This document shows positions 1 through 17,680 of a stretch of DNA of 64,000 bases, in pieces. The DNA is from Scylla paramamosain. Taxonomy: Eukaryota; Arthropoda; Malacostraca; Decapoda; Portunidae. Position 1 is the first letter of the stretch, and every line of letters starts with the position of its first letter. Both the position numbers and the translations under genes were made by a program. The stretch is from the NCBI RefSeq assembly GCF_035594125.1, contig NC_087178.1, forward strand, positions 8,623,501 through 8,687,500. Direction: 5' to 3'. The notes under the pieces are model-generated. The model had not been told where the DNA came from, searched no databases, and worked only from the letters and a program-made list of their open reading frames with translations.

Positions 1-844
<844 letters not shown>

Positions 845-914
845 GAGGAGGAGGAGGAGGAGGAGGAGGAGGAAGAGGAAGAGGAAGAGGAGGAGGAGGA
901 GGAGGAGGAGGAGG
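845..914. repeat. (GGA)n microsatellite
   Basis: GGA/GAG triplets with a few GAA interruptions. Glycine- or proline-rich frames across it are translation artefacts. Confidence 0.95.
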
Positions 915-988
915 CGCCTGGGTAAATAACGAGTGGATGTTAGGTGGAGAGAATGTGTGGTTTGGGGAAAGTGGAAGGGATGGCAAGG

Positions 989-1100
<112 letters not shown>

Positions 1101-1188
1101 AAGGAAGGAGAAGCTTTGTTGGGTTTATCACGAGGAACCAACACCGCCATGTCAACCTCGTCCCTCCCCACCAAACGGATCTGGTTAC

Positions 1189-1190
<2 letters not shown>

Positions 1191-1252
<62 letters not shown>
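1191..1252. repeat. (AC)n microsatellite
   Basis: About 31 AC units, forming an inverted partner to the GT tract at 990-1099. Confidence 0.97.
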
Positions 1253-1899
<647 letters not shown>

Positions 1900-2038
1900 C
1901 ACACGCAAATTACAGATGACACTTTAAAGCATCCTCCAATTGTAGACTGTTGAGCGGGGTCCTCTCAGTGGGCTCCTCATCCCACGTCCCGGAGTCTCCC
2001 AGACAAGAGAGGCCCTCCCGTTACCTCCTGCTCATCTC

Positions 2039-2049
2039 TATAAAAGGGG
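2039..2049 (+). promoter_or_regulatory. Candidate TATA box
   Basis: TATAAAAGGGG is a strong match to the metazoan TATA consensus. No initiator sits at the expected 30-bp spacing (nearest TCACT-like motif is about 45 bp downstream), and no coding region follows. A chance match is likely. Confidence 0.15.
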
Positions 2050-2336
2050 AATTTACCGCAGCCGGTTTCCCTACTTAAGGGTCACTGTATCTCACAATAT
2101 CTCGGCAATAAAAGGGATCTCACTCTCCTGCTGGGTCGAAGAGGGATACACGGGTGGTAGAGTCTCCTATAGTGAGCCTTAATGTCCTCGACGATATATG
2201 CTGGAGTCCTGTGGGTAAAATGAACAGCGGAGGGACTAAGAGAGAGTAGAGCTTTCATAGTAATTTGGGTTCTCGTTACTAGTCTTGGCGTTTCATCTAA
2301 AAGTGCGCTACTCTAGATGAACCGCTGCGTGTTTTG

Positions 2337-2420
2337 TTATCTGGCAGAGAAGCTAAACATGAACTAAAGTTTTCATAATTATCTGGCAGAGAAGTTAAAT
2401 ATGAGGTAGATTTTTTGCTC
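2337..2420. repeat. Diverged 42-bp tandem duplication
   Basis: The segment starting TTATCTGGCAGAGAAG at 2337 recurs at 2379 with scattered substitutions. The offset is 42 bp and there are two copies. Confidence 0.8.
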
Positions 2421-3169
2421 GTGACACATTTCCATAACTAGTTTTAAGTGTTCCTTCCAAGCAACGTCCCACTCTAAGTTACCTTTTATTAGTTAGGAGC
2501 GAGTGATTAATATTTTCATCAAGAGTCCTCCGCTATTCTCCTATTAGATAACAGAACAAAAATAAACAGCATGGCAACAAAAAGGTAAGATTTTCAGCAG
2601 TAGCACTTTATATTTCCGTCACTATTCCTACCATTTTATCTCCGGCGCCTTAATCGAGATGAACTTACTGGCCTGTCGTGTCCTTGAGCGGCGCCGCAGG
2701 AGGAGAGGGAACACGGCAGCCTCTTCACGTTACTGATAAACATTTAGGTCAACATGAGGCCAACTTTCCGCCCCGCCTAAGGCCAGAAAATTTCCTTCCT
2801 CCTTTTCCTCCTGTTGCTCCTTATGGCTGAAATTCCCGAGCATAATGGGAGAAAAGGGACATTCGTGTATGGGAGAAATACCATATTTGTCCTCGTCTCC
2901 CGTGTGTAGCTCAGACGTATTCATTCCAGCTGGTGTTTAATGAGATGCAAATGTAAACTCCCAGGGATGAGTGAAGTTCAGTGGCCCGTCCTATAGATGC
3001 TTTTAGGAGGAAATTGGAGACTCCCTCACTGGAAACCCTCATCCCGCATCCCCTTAGATTTGTAGCCCCGCGGTTCTCAGGAGCAAATACTGTTTTTCTT
3101 AATGGTGTTTTTGTTCCACGGGTAAGTAGTAAGACATGTCACTTTAGACCTCTGTTTTAAAGCGTATTA

Positions 3170-3345
<176 letters not shown>

Positions 3346-3387
3346 AGAATATTGGTTCTAGAAAGAAAAATAAGAGTAAAAAATAGA

Positions 3388-3389
<2 letters not shown>

Positions 3390-3422
<33 letters not shown>
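3390..3422. repeat. (GT)n microsatellite
   Basis: Sixteen GT units. Confidence 0.95.
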
Positions 3423-3934
<512 letters not shown>

Positions 3935-4172
3935 TTCATGCATGTAATGGGAGCGGAAATCATAACAGTTCTGAGTCTTCCCTCTTCTCCTCCTCTTTCC
4001 CCTGCTCCTGCTCCTGCTGTTGCTTCTCCTCTTCCAGCACCGCCTCTTTACCTCTTCCTCCTTCTCCCACGTTCTTTATTTTGTTTTCTGCTTTTTTTTT
4101 CCTTTACCCTATTGCTGTTGTTGCTGCTGCTACAAAAAGAACAAAAAACAAGAATACGAATAAGAAAAAACC

Positions 4173-4184
4173 TACAACTACTAT

Positions 4185-4216
<32 letters not shown>

Positions 4217-4399
4217 GTACTACTACTACTACTTCTACTACTACTACTACTACTATTACTACTACTATTACTACAACAACAACAACTACTACTACTACTA
4301 CCCCTACCACTACTATTACCACTACTACCACCACCACCACCACCACCACCACCACCACTACAACAACAACAACGGCAACAACAACAACAGCAGCGGCGA
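4173..4399. repeat. (ACT)n-(ACC)n-(ACA)n compound microsatellite
   Basis: Grades from ACT triplets (to about 4325) through ACC (about 4327-4358) to ACA (about 4359-4392). This order fits point mutations spreading by slippage from one triplet type to the next. Confidence 0.93.
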
Positions 4400-4435
4400 C
4401 GAAAGTACCATCAGAGCAGAAAAAGTAGACGAAGT

Positions 4436-4660
4436 ATAGACAAGGTAAATAAAAAGAAAGAAAAGAAAAACAAGGAAAAGCGAACCATACAAGAGGAGGA
4501 AAGAAGACGAGAAGGAGGAAGAGGAAAAGGAGAATGAGGAAGAAGAAACAAGAGGAAGAGGAAGACGAAAGTAAGCGGATGAGGGAGGGAGGAGGGAGTG
4601 AAGTAAAGTAGGAGGGGGAGAGACACAAGCAAAATCTAATAGGGGAGAAAGAGGCGCGAC
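4436..4660. repeat. Polypurine low-complexity DNA
   Basis: Strongly purine-biased G/A sequence on the plus strand with no fixed repeat unit. Confidence 0.7.
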
Positions 4661-4883
4661 CTTTGAACAACCTTTGGCCTTCGCTCGGGTTCACGTCCAA
4701 GCATTCATTATTTACTGGGGTGCCGGGGTACCTGCGTGTGGGGACGGAAGAGATGGGGGGAAGGGAGGAAGGGTGATAATATGTGGCTGCGGGAGGGAGG
4801 AGGGGTTGTAGGGGAGTAAAGGAGGAAGATAGTGGTGTGTGTTGTATGGGTGATATGGTGTTGGTGTAGTTATAGTAGTGATA

Positions 4884-4961
4884 GCATCAGAAACAACAGA
4901 AAAAGTAGTAGTAGTAGTAGTTGTAGCAGTAGTATCAGGAACAACAGAAAAGTAGTAGTAA

Positions 4962-5009
<48 letters not shown>

Positions 5010-5026
5010 CATCAGGAACAACAGAA

Positions 5027-5058
<32 letters not shown>

Positions 5059-5138
5059 ATAGTAGTAGCATCAGGAACAACAGAAAAGTAGTAGTAATAG
5101 TAGTAGTAGTAGTAGTAGTAGCATCAGGAACAACAGAA

Positions 5139-5222
<84 letters not shown>

Positions 5223-5254
5223 CAGCATCAGGAACAACAGAAAAAGTAGTAATT

Positions 5255-5346
<92 letters not shown>

Positions 5347-5398
5347 AGTAGTAGTAGTAGTTGTAGTAGTAGTAGTAACATCATCCTCAGGCACAATA
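4884..5398. repeat. (AGT)n with six embedded 19-20-bp units
   Basis: Six copies of a unit like GCATCAGGAACAACAGAAAA start near 4884, 4932, 5009, 5068, 5121 and 5224. They are separated by AGT tracts of very different lengths. A degraded seventh trace lies near 5380. Frames across it (poly-Val, poly-Ser, poly-Leu) are artefacts. Confidence 0.9.
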
Positions 5399-6180
<782 letters not shown>

Positions 6181-6252
6181 CAAAAGGAAGGGAGTTTCCT
6201 AAAAAAGTCTATAATTAAATAAGGAGTAGAATAGATTTTTAGTGAAGAGAAG

Positions 6253-6327
6253 AAGGAGGAGGAGGAGGAGGAGGAGGAGGAGGAGGAGGAGGAGGAGGAG
6301 GAGGAGGAGGAGGAGGAGGAGGAGGAG
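6253..6327. repeat. (GGA)n microsatellite
   Basis: About 25 GGA triplets. Confidence 0.95.
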
Positions 6328-6574
6328 AGGAAGGAACACAGGGGCAGAATGAAAGAGGGCAATAGAAGAGAAGAATAAAACGAAAGAGAGAAGGGAAACA
6401 GGAATACAAAACAGGAAAGGATAGAAAAGATGATATGCTCATACACATCATAATGAAATGAAAGAGGAGAGAAGGAAGAGAGGGGAGGAGAGAAAACGCA
6501 GTAGGGAAAAGGAGAGAAAGAGAACAGAGAGGCGAAGGGTGGGAAAAAATCAAATTGTAAAAGGGAATAGGTGG

Positions 6575-7202
<628 letters not shown>

Positions 7203-7228
7203 AGGAGGAGGAGGAGGAGGAGGAGGAG

Positions 7229-7318
<90 letters not shown>
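7203..7318. repeat. (AGG)n-(AGT)n compound microsatellite
   Basis: AGG triplets (7203-7230) switch without a gap to about 29 AGT triplets (7231-7318). Confidence 0.96.
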
Positions 7319-7380
7319 AATAAGAATATGAAGAACAACGAGTATAAGAACAAGAAAAGAAAAAGAACATTAACAACAAC

Positions 7381-7382
<2 letters not shown>

Positions 7383-7477
<95 letters not shown>

Positions 7478-7602
7478 AAGAAGAAGAAGAAGAAGAAGAA
7501 GAAGAAGAAGAAGAAGAAGAAGAAGAAGAAGAAGAAGAAGAAGAAGAAGAAGAAGAAGAAGAAGAAGAAGAAGAAGAAGAAGAAGACAGAAGAAGAAGAA
7601 GA
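7383..7602. repeat. (AAT)n-(AAG)n compound microsatellite
   Basis: About 22 AAT triplets (7383-7448) change in phase to about 45 AAG triplets (7448-7585), then an imperfect AAG/ACG tail. Poly-Lys, poly-Asn and poly-Phe frames are artefacts. Confidence 0.96.
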
Positions 7603-8125
7603 CGACGACCTCCAAGACTGCATCCATGTTTCACTTCCCACCTCTCAAGAAAACGCGTGGTGATGAATAAGACGCGAGACGTGAGCTTCTCGACACGAAC
7701 ATTTCTTGGTCCATCTTTCAAAAATAAATACCATAAAAAATACAATAAAAAAAATAACTAACGCGGGTCTCCAATAACGGTAGTGAATTCTGGAGAGTCG
7801 GTGGAATGCCAGGCGTCAAATTTTCATCCCTTCCAAGCGTGTTTTCTCAAAGTTTGATTAGGAGACTAAGGCAACGCGGGGCTGAGGATGGGCGAGGGGG
7901 GACAGAGGAGCAGAGGAGGCTAGAATTTTTAACTCCTCAAATTTGCGCTCCAGTGTGAAGGAAGACTTTTGTGTGTGTGTGTGGCTGAGTGTTAAAGTGT
8001 TGCTAATTCTGTGTTGTGGTGGTTCACGTGATTGCTTTTAGTCCTGCTGGTGAGGTTAGTACTGGTAGTGGTGGTGGTGGTGGTATGTAGCAGTGGTGGT
8101 AATAGTATAAGTAATGTAAGAAGAG
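7603..8125. other. Unique spacer, no gene seen
   Basis: Mixed sequence ending in a short GGT/AGT-rich lead-in to the next microsatellite. No coding segment recognised. Confidence 0.5.
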
Positions 8126-8126
8126 C

Positions 8127-8162
<36 letters not shown>

Positions 8163-8163
8163 C

Positions 8164-8234
<71 letters not shown>

Positions 8235-8290
8235 CAGTAGTAGTAGTAGTAGCAGTAGTAGTAATAGTAGTAGTAGTAGTATAGTAGTAA
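8126..8290. repeat. (AGT)n microsatellite
   Basis: About 53 AGT triplets with a few single-base interruptions. Confidence 0.96.
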
Positions 8291-8620
8291 CATTAGCATT
8301 AACAGTAGCAGCAGAAGTAGAAAGAATGATAAAAAGAATAGCAATATATGTGTGTGTGTAGTGGAAGTACGAAACAATGCCACACATATTCACAACTTTG
8401 TTATTGCACACTGTATTCCACCTACGTGCTGGAATAAAATGTCATATCATTATTACTCAACAAATACCACATTACAATGCAGCGCGGTCACGACCTCCCC
8501 TTCACTTATGGCCGTCACGCTGCTCACTGACGGATGGCTAACACACATTTATATTCCTACCTACACAAACAGTGACGGTATTTTGTGATATATAAGAGTA
8601 TAGGTCACCGTCCTTACCGC

Positions 8621-8687
8621 TGGTGCTGCTGCTGCTGCTGCTGATGATGATGATGATGCTGATGCTGATGATGATGATATTGCTGCT

Positions 8688-8730
<43 letters not shown>

Positions 8731-8736
8731 GTGATG
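8621..8736. repeat. (TGC)n/(TGA)n compound microsatellite
   Basis: Alternating blocks of GCT and GAT triplets in one phase. Confidence 0.94.
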
Positions 8737-8768
8737 AACAGGAGAGGGAATAGAAAAATGGAATGGTG

Positions 8769-8862
8769 AGAAGAAGAAGAAGAAGAAGAAGAAGAAGAAG
8801 AAGAAGAAGAAGAAGAAGAAGAAGAAGAAGAAGAAGAAGAAGAAGAAGAAGAAGAAGAAGAA
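8769..8862. repeat. (AAG)n microsatellite
   Basis: About 31 AAG triplets. It is a homopurine mirror repeat. Confidence 0.96.
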
Positions 8863-9284
8863 ATAAAAGAAGAAGCAGGAGAATCAGAAGCAGAAGAGAA
8901 GATGGAGGAGAACGAGGAAAAGTTAGATAACATGCAATTTAAACTAACTGCAGCAAACTAACGAGAGAAAGATGAAAGATGATAACCACCACCCAGTAAT
9001 TTTCCGTGACAGTGCACACATACTTCAGTCCACACGAGGATACAAGGAAAAGTACGAGGCAGTCCGCCGATAAGGACAAACGTATGGAGATGACGAAACA
9101 AATTAGATTTAAGGCTCGCCTCTAACATACATATGACAATATTTTATTTTTACGACAGTGTACACATAAGTCTTCTTTTGTACCAAGAGACAAGAGCTTC
9201 CTCCTTCCCTCCATCCCTCCAGTGCCCTTCTCTCCTCCCTCCCTTACACCCCCCTCCTGTTCCCAGATCAATGACTTACCCTCC

Positions 9285-9285
<1 letters not shown>
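8863..9285. other. Unique spacer, no gene seen
   Basis: AG-rich at first, then mixed, then C/T-rich before the CT tract. No recognised feature. Confidence 0.5.

Positions 9286-9373
<88 letters not shown>
9286..9373. repeat. (CT)n microsatellite
   Basis: About 44 CT units. Confidence 0.97.
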
Positions 9374-9376
<3 letters not shown>

Positions 9377-9597
9377 CAGCAGACTCCTTCACTTCAAAAA
9401 AGAACAATGGGAATCAGAATAAAATAGGAATAGTCTCGTGAATTACTTTAAGACGGATTTTTTTCCTCATTCAAGATTGCCAGCGAGCGAAAATTTGTAT
9501 CCCTGCGAGGTCGAGCGAGACAGTGTTACGCCTAGAAGTATTAGCAGGAAAAGGGAGGCAAGTTATGTGTTGAGTAATCCTGTGCCTTCCCTTCTCG

Positions 9598-9905
9598 ACA
9601 AGTGGCTTTCAAGGTTTCGAGTGCCTAAATTCCTCACATAAATTAATAATCACAGTGGTTATGTTGGGTCAAGATATAAGACAAAAATGGGAAATTAGGT
9701 TTGAAGTTGGTAAGTCTTGTTCTCTTCTAACTAGTCATGTCACATTCCAGTTTTCTAATGTGTAAGATTTCTCACAAAAAATAATAATAGCAATGATTAT
9801 GTTAGATGTAGATATCAGAAAATATGCGAAATTGATTTATAAGTTAACAAATTTTTTTTTTTTTTTTTTTTGCCCACTGGTCATGTGGCTTTCAAGTTTT
9901 TCGCA
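9598..9905. repeat. Diverged tandem repeat, period about 140 bp
   Basis: Segments starting near 9600 (AGTGGCTTTCAAG), 9733 (AGTCATGTCACATTCCAG) and 9881 (GGTCATGTGGCTTTCAAG) align to each other. They share an internal AATAATNNCANTGNTTATGTT block at about 9644-9664 and 9782-9802. Two full copies and the start of a third are visible. Unit identity is unknown. Confidence 0.65.
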
Positions 9906-10034
9906 TGACGCAATTCCCCGCAGGCTTCAGCTCACATGTTGCTCTTTCTTACTTTTGAAAATTTCACGTCACAGGTCAGCAAAATATTACTGTTCAACAC
10001 GGCGCTTCCCAAGTCTCGTGGAATATGTCGCATG

Positions 10035-10512
10035 TTACTACTTTTTAAATATTATGCATCGGGAATCCCCAAAATATGGTGTCCTAGTAGTTTTATAATA
10101 TTGCGCATCGCAAATTCCCTAAAAAATACAGTCCTTTACTCATTTTCATAGTCAGGGATCGCAAGTCCCCGGAATAAACTTCAAAATATTATACACCGCA
10201 CATCTACAAAACATATTACATTTTACTGTTCTTTTTTTTTTTTTTAATATTACTCATAGAAAACGCTCTTATAAATGGTGTCCTTTACTAATTTTCAAAG
10301 TCAAGTATTGCACGTTCCAGGAATACACTTCAAATTCACACCCTGCTCTTCACTACTCATTTCAACATTCGTAATTTCCTTTGAAAATAAATGAAAAAAT
10401 ATTACCTATTTCTAACTTTCAAAGTCAGCATCGCAAGTCCCAGGAATAAACTTACATTCACATATCGCTCACTTCAGTATTACAGAGCGCACTTTCCAGA
10501 AATACGAACAGT
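10035..10512. repeat. Degenerate short-unit tandem array (about 45-70 bp)
   Basis: A motif like CTAATTTTCAAAGTCA followed by GCATCGCAAGTCCC and GGAATAAACTTC recurs, best seen at 10142, 10291 and 10415. Weaker copies lie near 10035, 10095 and 10375. The block may be an extension or relative of the 9.6-9.9 kb repeat. Confidence 0.6.
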
Positions 10513-10944
10513 AACGGAGGTAATTTAGCGGCGCGGCCAAGCGAATCGCCTGATTAACGTTCCCACCAGTACATTTTTATTCCCCGACGCTTTTCTTGAC
10601 CACCGATCCAGCGACACTAATGGCACAGCCTCCTGATTACCGCTTCGCAATGAAATGCAATTAAAGGTACGCATTAGGGAAACGATAATACGTTTAATCT
10701 TGTCTGTTAAAAGTTCTACCTAAATTTCAGACGATTAAATTTCACCTACGCGGGTTATCCTTATAAGATTTTCACTGAAAATAATTTTTAAATCATAATA
10801 AATTCCCAAACTTAACGTACTGTAATCTAATCTAATCTACGTAGTATAAGTTAAACTAATGTAACCTAACTTGATTAACTAAAGTCGGTAATTACTTTAG
10901 GGAAAATCTTGATGACGAAATATTTACGAGGAAAATTAACCCAG
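10513..10944. other. AT-rich unique DNA, no gene seen
   Basis: Contains degenerate CTAAT/CCTAA-like pentamers near 10829-10875 but no clean array or coding segment. Confidence 0.5.
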
Positions 10945-11213
10945 GGAAACCTGAGATAGGCACACGATCAACTAAACCCTCACACAGGCAATGAATTGCT
11001 GCTTATTATCTGCAGTGAAGGAAAACTGGACAGTTTAGACACCAGAGTTATCAGTTACCCTCCACACGTTATCCCTTTCCTGAAACTTGAGGAAGGCACA
11101 CGATCAACTAACACAGACATTGAGTTGCTGCCATTATCTAATTCTGAGGCGAAGGAAGACTGGATCACTCAGACACCAGAGTTATCAATTATCCTGCACA
11201 CGTTATCCATCCC
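10945..11213. repeat. Diverged 136-bp tandem duplication
   Basis: The motif AGGCACACGATCAACTA at 10958 recurs at 11094. CACCAGAGTTATCA at about 11040 recurs near 11175, and CACACGTTATCC near 11063 and 11197. Order is kept at a constant offset of about 136 bp. Confidence 0.88.
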
Positions 11214-11406
11214 CCAGCCACTCTACCTACCGAGGATTATAACCAGAGTTAATGTGGCGATAAATTCAATGTTTCCACCGTTAACTTTTCCTTCGCGACA
11301 CCAATTATAAAGTTAAAAAATCGTAACATGACCAGTCTCCGCTCAGGGACCAAGAAGCCTGGCAGTGTCCGCGTAGGCCTAAGCTATGCCTAATGAATTG
11401 CCCACA

Positions 11407-11725
<319 letters not shown>

Positions 11726-11990
11726 CCTCCTTTCCCTCCGCTGCTCGTCATTTGGTTCTCTCCCTCTTTAACTTATCTTCCTCGGCATCTCAGCGTGTCT
11801 CTCCGTACCCCTGCCATCTCTCTTCCTCCTCCTCCTCTTCTTTCTCCTCCTCGTTCCTCTTCTTGTCCTCCTTGTCACCTATACTACCACTTCGTTTCAA
11901 TATCCACACTTCCATTGTCCTTTAATAAAAAGAATAGTGTTCCGTTAATTTAAAGCTTTCATATTTGCCAACTGTGCGTCTAATGCAAAC

Positions 11991-11992
<2 letters not shown>

Positions 11993-12060
<68 letters not shown>
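11993..12060. repeat. (CT)n microsatellite
   Basis: About 34 CT units. Confidence 0.97.
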
Positions 12061-12061
<1 letters not shown>

Positions 12062-12405
12062 GGGTACCTGAGGTCGATGACTTGACGCTTGACTCAAAAG
12101 GAAAAGGCAGTTAATAATTTCCCAAATCAGGAGTATCGGTAAGGGCTTCCGTTGCTCTCTTCACTCCCTTCCCTCGCTCCCTTCCCCGTGGTGATGTGTG
12201 AGGGAAGCCTTCCTCCCCTCCTGCCGCGCCCACAGCCAGCCACTCCCCTCCCTCCCTCCCTCCCTCCCATACGCCGTGTTCTATTGAGTGTGAAGGGTTG
12301 GGTTGCTGCTCCCTTTAAATTTCTTTCACTTCATGTTTTTTTTTATTACTTATCTTTTCCTCTACTTCCAATATTCATCTGGATGTTTCTCGACCTCTTT
12401 TCTCT

Positions 12406-12408
<3 letters not shown>
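12061..12408. other. Unique spacer, no gene seen
   Basis: Pyrimidine-rich in the second half with a short CCCT run near 12247-12268. The long frames that begin here only exist because they run on into the following dinucleotide tract. Confidence 0.5.
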
Positions 12409-14111
<1,703 letters not shown>

Positions 14112-14113
<2 letters not shown>

Positions 14114-15799
14114 ATATAAAATTCATCCAATACTCTTTACTTTCTTTTCCGTCGCCTTCGTGTTGAACAAGGAGAACATCACGAATCCTTTGTGTGTGGA
14201 CGTGTTTTCTCCTTCCACCGCCAGTATGTGTTATGGATTCTGTAAGGAACTCTCGTCCTAACTTCGTATGGGGCTCTAATGCAAATTTATGTCCGTCACA
14301 AAGACTCACTCAACCTTAGTACATGTCCTGTTCTGACATATCAAATTCCACACAAAGTTTACAAAAATGTCAACACCTACAACTTTCCTGAGCGTGTCCT
14401 TGTCAAAGTCCACGAGACAGCAACAAACAGCAGCAAGTCTTGGCTGACAAAGGAACGTCTCCAGGCGGTCCAGCAGCTGCGAGACTCAACCCAAAGATAC
14501 AAATGAAGAAAAGATGAAAATAAACAGAACTAAAAGTGGCGACAAGAAACTCCTATGCGACATGACTTAACGTGGAAACCTGAACTTCTCATTGAATTAT
14601 CAAAGAAAAACCCACTGCAGCTGCTGTACACGACTTCTTTCCCTCCCTCCCCTTTACTCCTGGATCCCTTGAGATTCCCCGAGCACTGATGACCTCGCCC
14701 CCTCACCCCGCGACCCTGGGATGACCTCTCGGCGCCCCTCCGCTCCCCTCCGCCCCTTCAGCCTCCCGTCCCCTCACATGGAGACACAAATCACTTCGTA
14801 TCCAGCACGGGCAATTTATTTATTTATTTATTTTTACGTGATGTTATAATGATATTTACAGGAAAGTCGTGCCAAATATAAAGTGACTGAAAAATTATAT
14901 ATGATACAAGTTCCTGGAGGACCTTTGATGGTGCAGCGGCGATGCGTGGCGCGTGGGACTGTGGCCTTGCGTGAGTGTGCGCGTGCGTGCCAAGGGGATG
15001 TCTGTTGCGGGGAAGTGTGGGCGTGGGGGACAACATCGAGGCGGTGGCGGTGGCCTGTTGCACGGCAGCGGCGGTGGCGGCAGGGGTAATGGTGGGGAGA
15101 GGGAGAGGGAAAGGGACCAGCGTGAAGGTTTGAGTGTGGAGGCGGCGAGGCAGCGTGTCACTGGCGGTCATGTGTCGCAATGAAGTGGCGCGGTGAAGTG
15201 AGGCGATGTCTCGATGTCTCGCTCTGTATCGGCTCCTGCACCTCCTCCGTCTCCAGCCAAGTGTAAGGTTCGGAATATAAAGATAACTCACAATGGACGC
15301 GGCAGCACTGGGGCGACATGCAGCGCCTGTGCGGGGAGGGAGCAGTTTCTTAGGGACGCACAGACTTGAGGGGACGCGAATCTTTCTCTCAAGTGACGAG
15401 GAAAAAGGGAGAGGAAGGGACAGACGGATGGAAGGTAGGCAGGCAGGAAGGAAAAATGGAAGAGATTGAGGAGACGTAAAGATATCAAAGGGAGGGACGA
15501 AGAAGGAGAATGAAGACAGTGAGGAAAGAACGCTAAGATGGAGAGTGAGGTAGATGGCTGAAGGGAGGACAAAGGGAAGGAGAGAAGTGAGGGAGAAAAA
15601 CAAGAAGGGAAAACTGTGAAAAAGTTTAATAGTGAACACAGCTTAGAGATGAAGAAGGGAAGGAGACAGACAGGTGAGACGTGAAAAATGGATAGATAAG
15701 AGAAGAGCACAGGTAAAAGATGACGGGAATGAGAAGGTGGTAAGGATGGGGAAGGGGAGACAGACTCACTTATTTCCACCACCCAACGATGATAAGAAC
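14112..15799. other. Unique DNA, 1.7 kb, no gene identified
   Basis: Includes a TTTA run at 14814-14835 and a GC- and CpG-richer patch at about 14935-15240. The longest frame (271 codons, minus strand, 14824-15639) is Ser/Leu/Pro-rich with no motif I recognise, and it lies opposite purine-biased DNA that tends to lack stops. I do not call it. Confidence 0.5.
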
Positions 15800-16315
<516 letters not shown>

Positions 16316-16377
16316 GTGGTGGTGGTGGTGGTGGTGGTGGTGGTGGTGGTGGTGGTGGTGTTGGTGGTGGCGGCGGG
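16316..16377. repeat. (GGT)n microsatellite
   Basis: About 20 GGT triplets ending in GGCGGCGGG. Confidence 0.95.
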
Positions 16378-16529
16378 TAGGGTATAAGTGCTAAAAATGG
16401 GTCGCATTTCAAAGGGAATTGCAGTGACATTACTTTCACATTATACTACTGCTGCGGCGAAGCGAAATAGAACAAAGGGTAATGAGACAAAAGAAAACAC
16501 AGAGAACACATTACCAAGCGACAGGCATA

Positions 16530-16574
<45 letters not shown>
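16530..16574. repeat. (AC)n microsatellite
   Basis: About 22 AC units. Confidence 0.95.
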
Positions 16575-16575
<1 letters not shown>

Positions 16576-17022
16576 AACAATTATACTTTTTTGAGGGTAC
16601 CTTTTTTACCTTTTTATCAACCTTCAATCGTGGCTGCAACCTGGATATACAAAACACAGGCCACTAATGATCAACAAGAATCATTATCTATGTAAACTTT
16701 GAGTATCGCAAACCCTCCTCTCTTCTCTCTGGTTTCCTTTTATTCTTCCTTCTCTCCCTCCCTCTCCCTCTCTTCGCTCTCTTCGCTCCAACCTCCTGGC
16801 TCCTGCGTCCCACCAATGTCTCTCTCCTCCCCCTTCGCCCCCCTCCGTCTGGCTCCTGGTGGCCGGCGGGTGGTGAGCCGTGAGCCGCGGTTTTGTGGTA
16901 AGGTTCAGACAGAAAATGTAATCCGGTTTAGGACTGATCCCGGGCGGGCGACTTGCGGCGAAGGAACGGAGGTGGAAAAACTTCTTTGTGATTCAAGTTA
17001 GAGTAAGACATGGAAGAAGACT

Positions 17023-17024
<2 letters not shown>
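16575..17024. other. Unique spacer, no gene seen
   Basis: CT-rich then GC-rich. A 100-codon plus-strand frame (16699-17001) has no recognisable motif. Confidence 0.45.

Positions 17025-17103
<79 letters not shown>
17025..17103. repeat. (CT)n microsatellite
   Basis: About 39 CT units. Confidence 0.97.
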
Positions 17104-17106
<3 letters not shown>

Positions 17107-17190
17107 TAACTGGAAAAATGGTAAAAAAAAAATCGCTAAGAGTATTTAAGAAAGACGAAGAAAAGTTAAGACATAAAACATTTCATTCTT

Positions 17191-17196
<6 letters not shown>

Positions 17197-17281
<85 letters not shown>
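17197..17281. repeat. (CT)n microsatellite
   Basis: About 42 CT units preceded by a C-run. Confidence 0.97.
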
Positions 17282-17284
<3 letters not shown>

Positions 17285-17495
17285 AACACAAATCCATAGA
17301 AAAGAAAAAAAAGTGTGAAGTGGAAACGTGGCCGAGATATTATGATAAAATGATTCTATATGTTCACTAATGGACGGCACGAAAACTGGAGTGTACGTAC
17401 ATAATATCGCACGCATTTGCACGCATCAGTGGCACGCGGGAAATTGTTGATTGGGAAATATCGGCTTACCAATACATACATTTATACATCGTGGC

Positions 17496-17680
<185 letters not shown>

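Noticed and set aside
2100..2125. AATAAA polyadenylation signal near CAATAAAAGGG
   Set aside because: AATAAA-like words are common in AT-rich DNA and no transcript body is identifiable upstream.
7328..7663. Lys/Asn-rich protein or nuclear localisation domain
   Set aside because: It is the AAT and AAG microsatellite translated, with no flanking coding sequence.
14824..15639. 271-codon minus-strand frame
   Set aside because: Ser/Leu/Pro/His-rich, opposite a purine-biased strand that rarely forms stops, with overlapping frames of similar quality and no recognisable domain.
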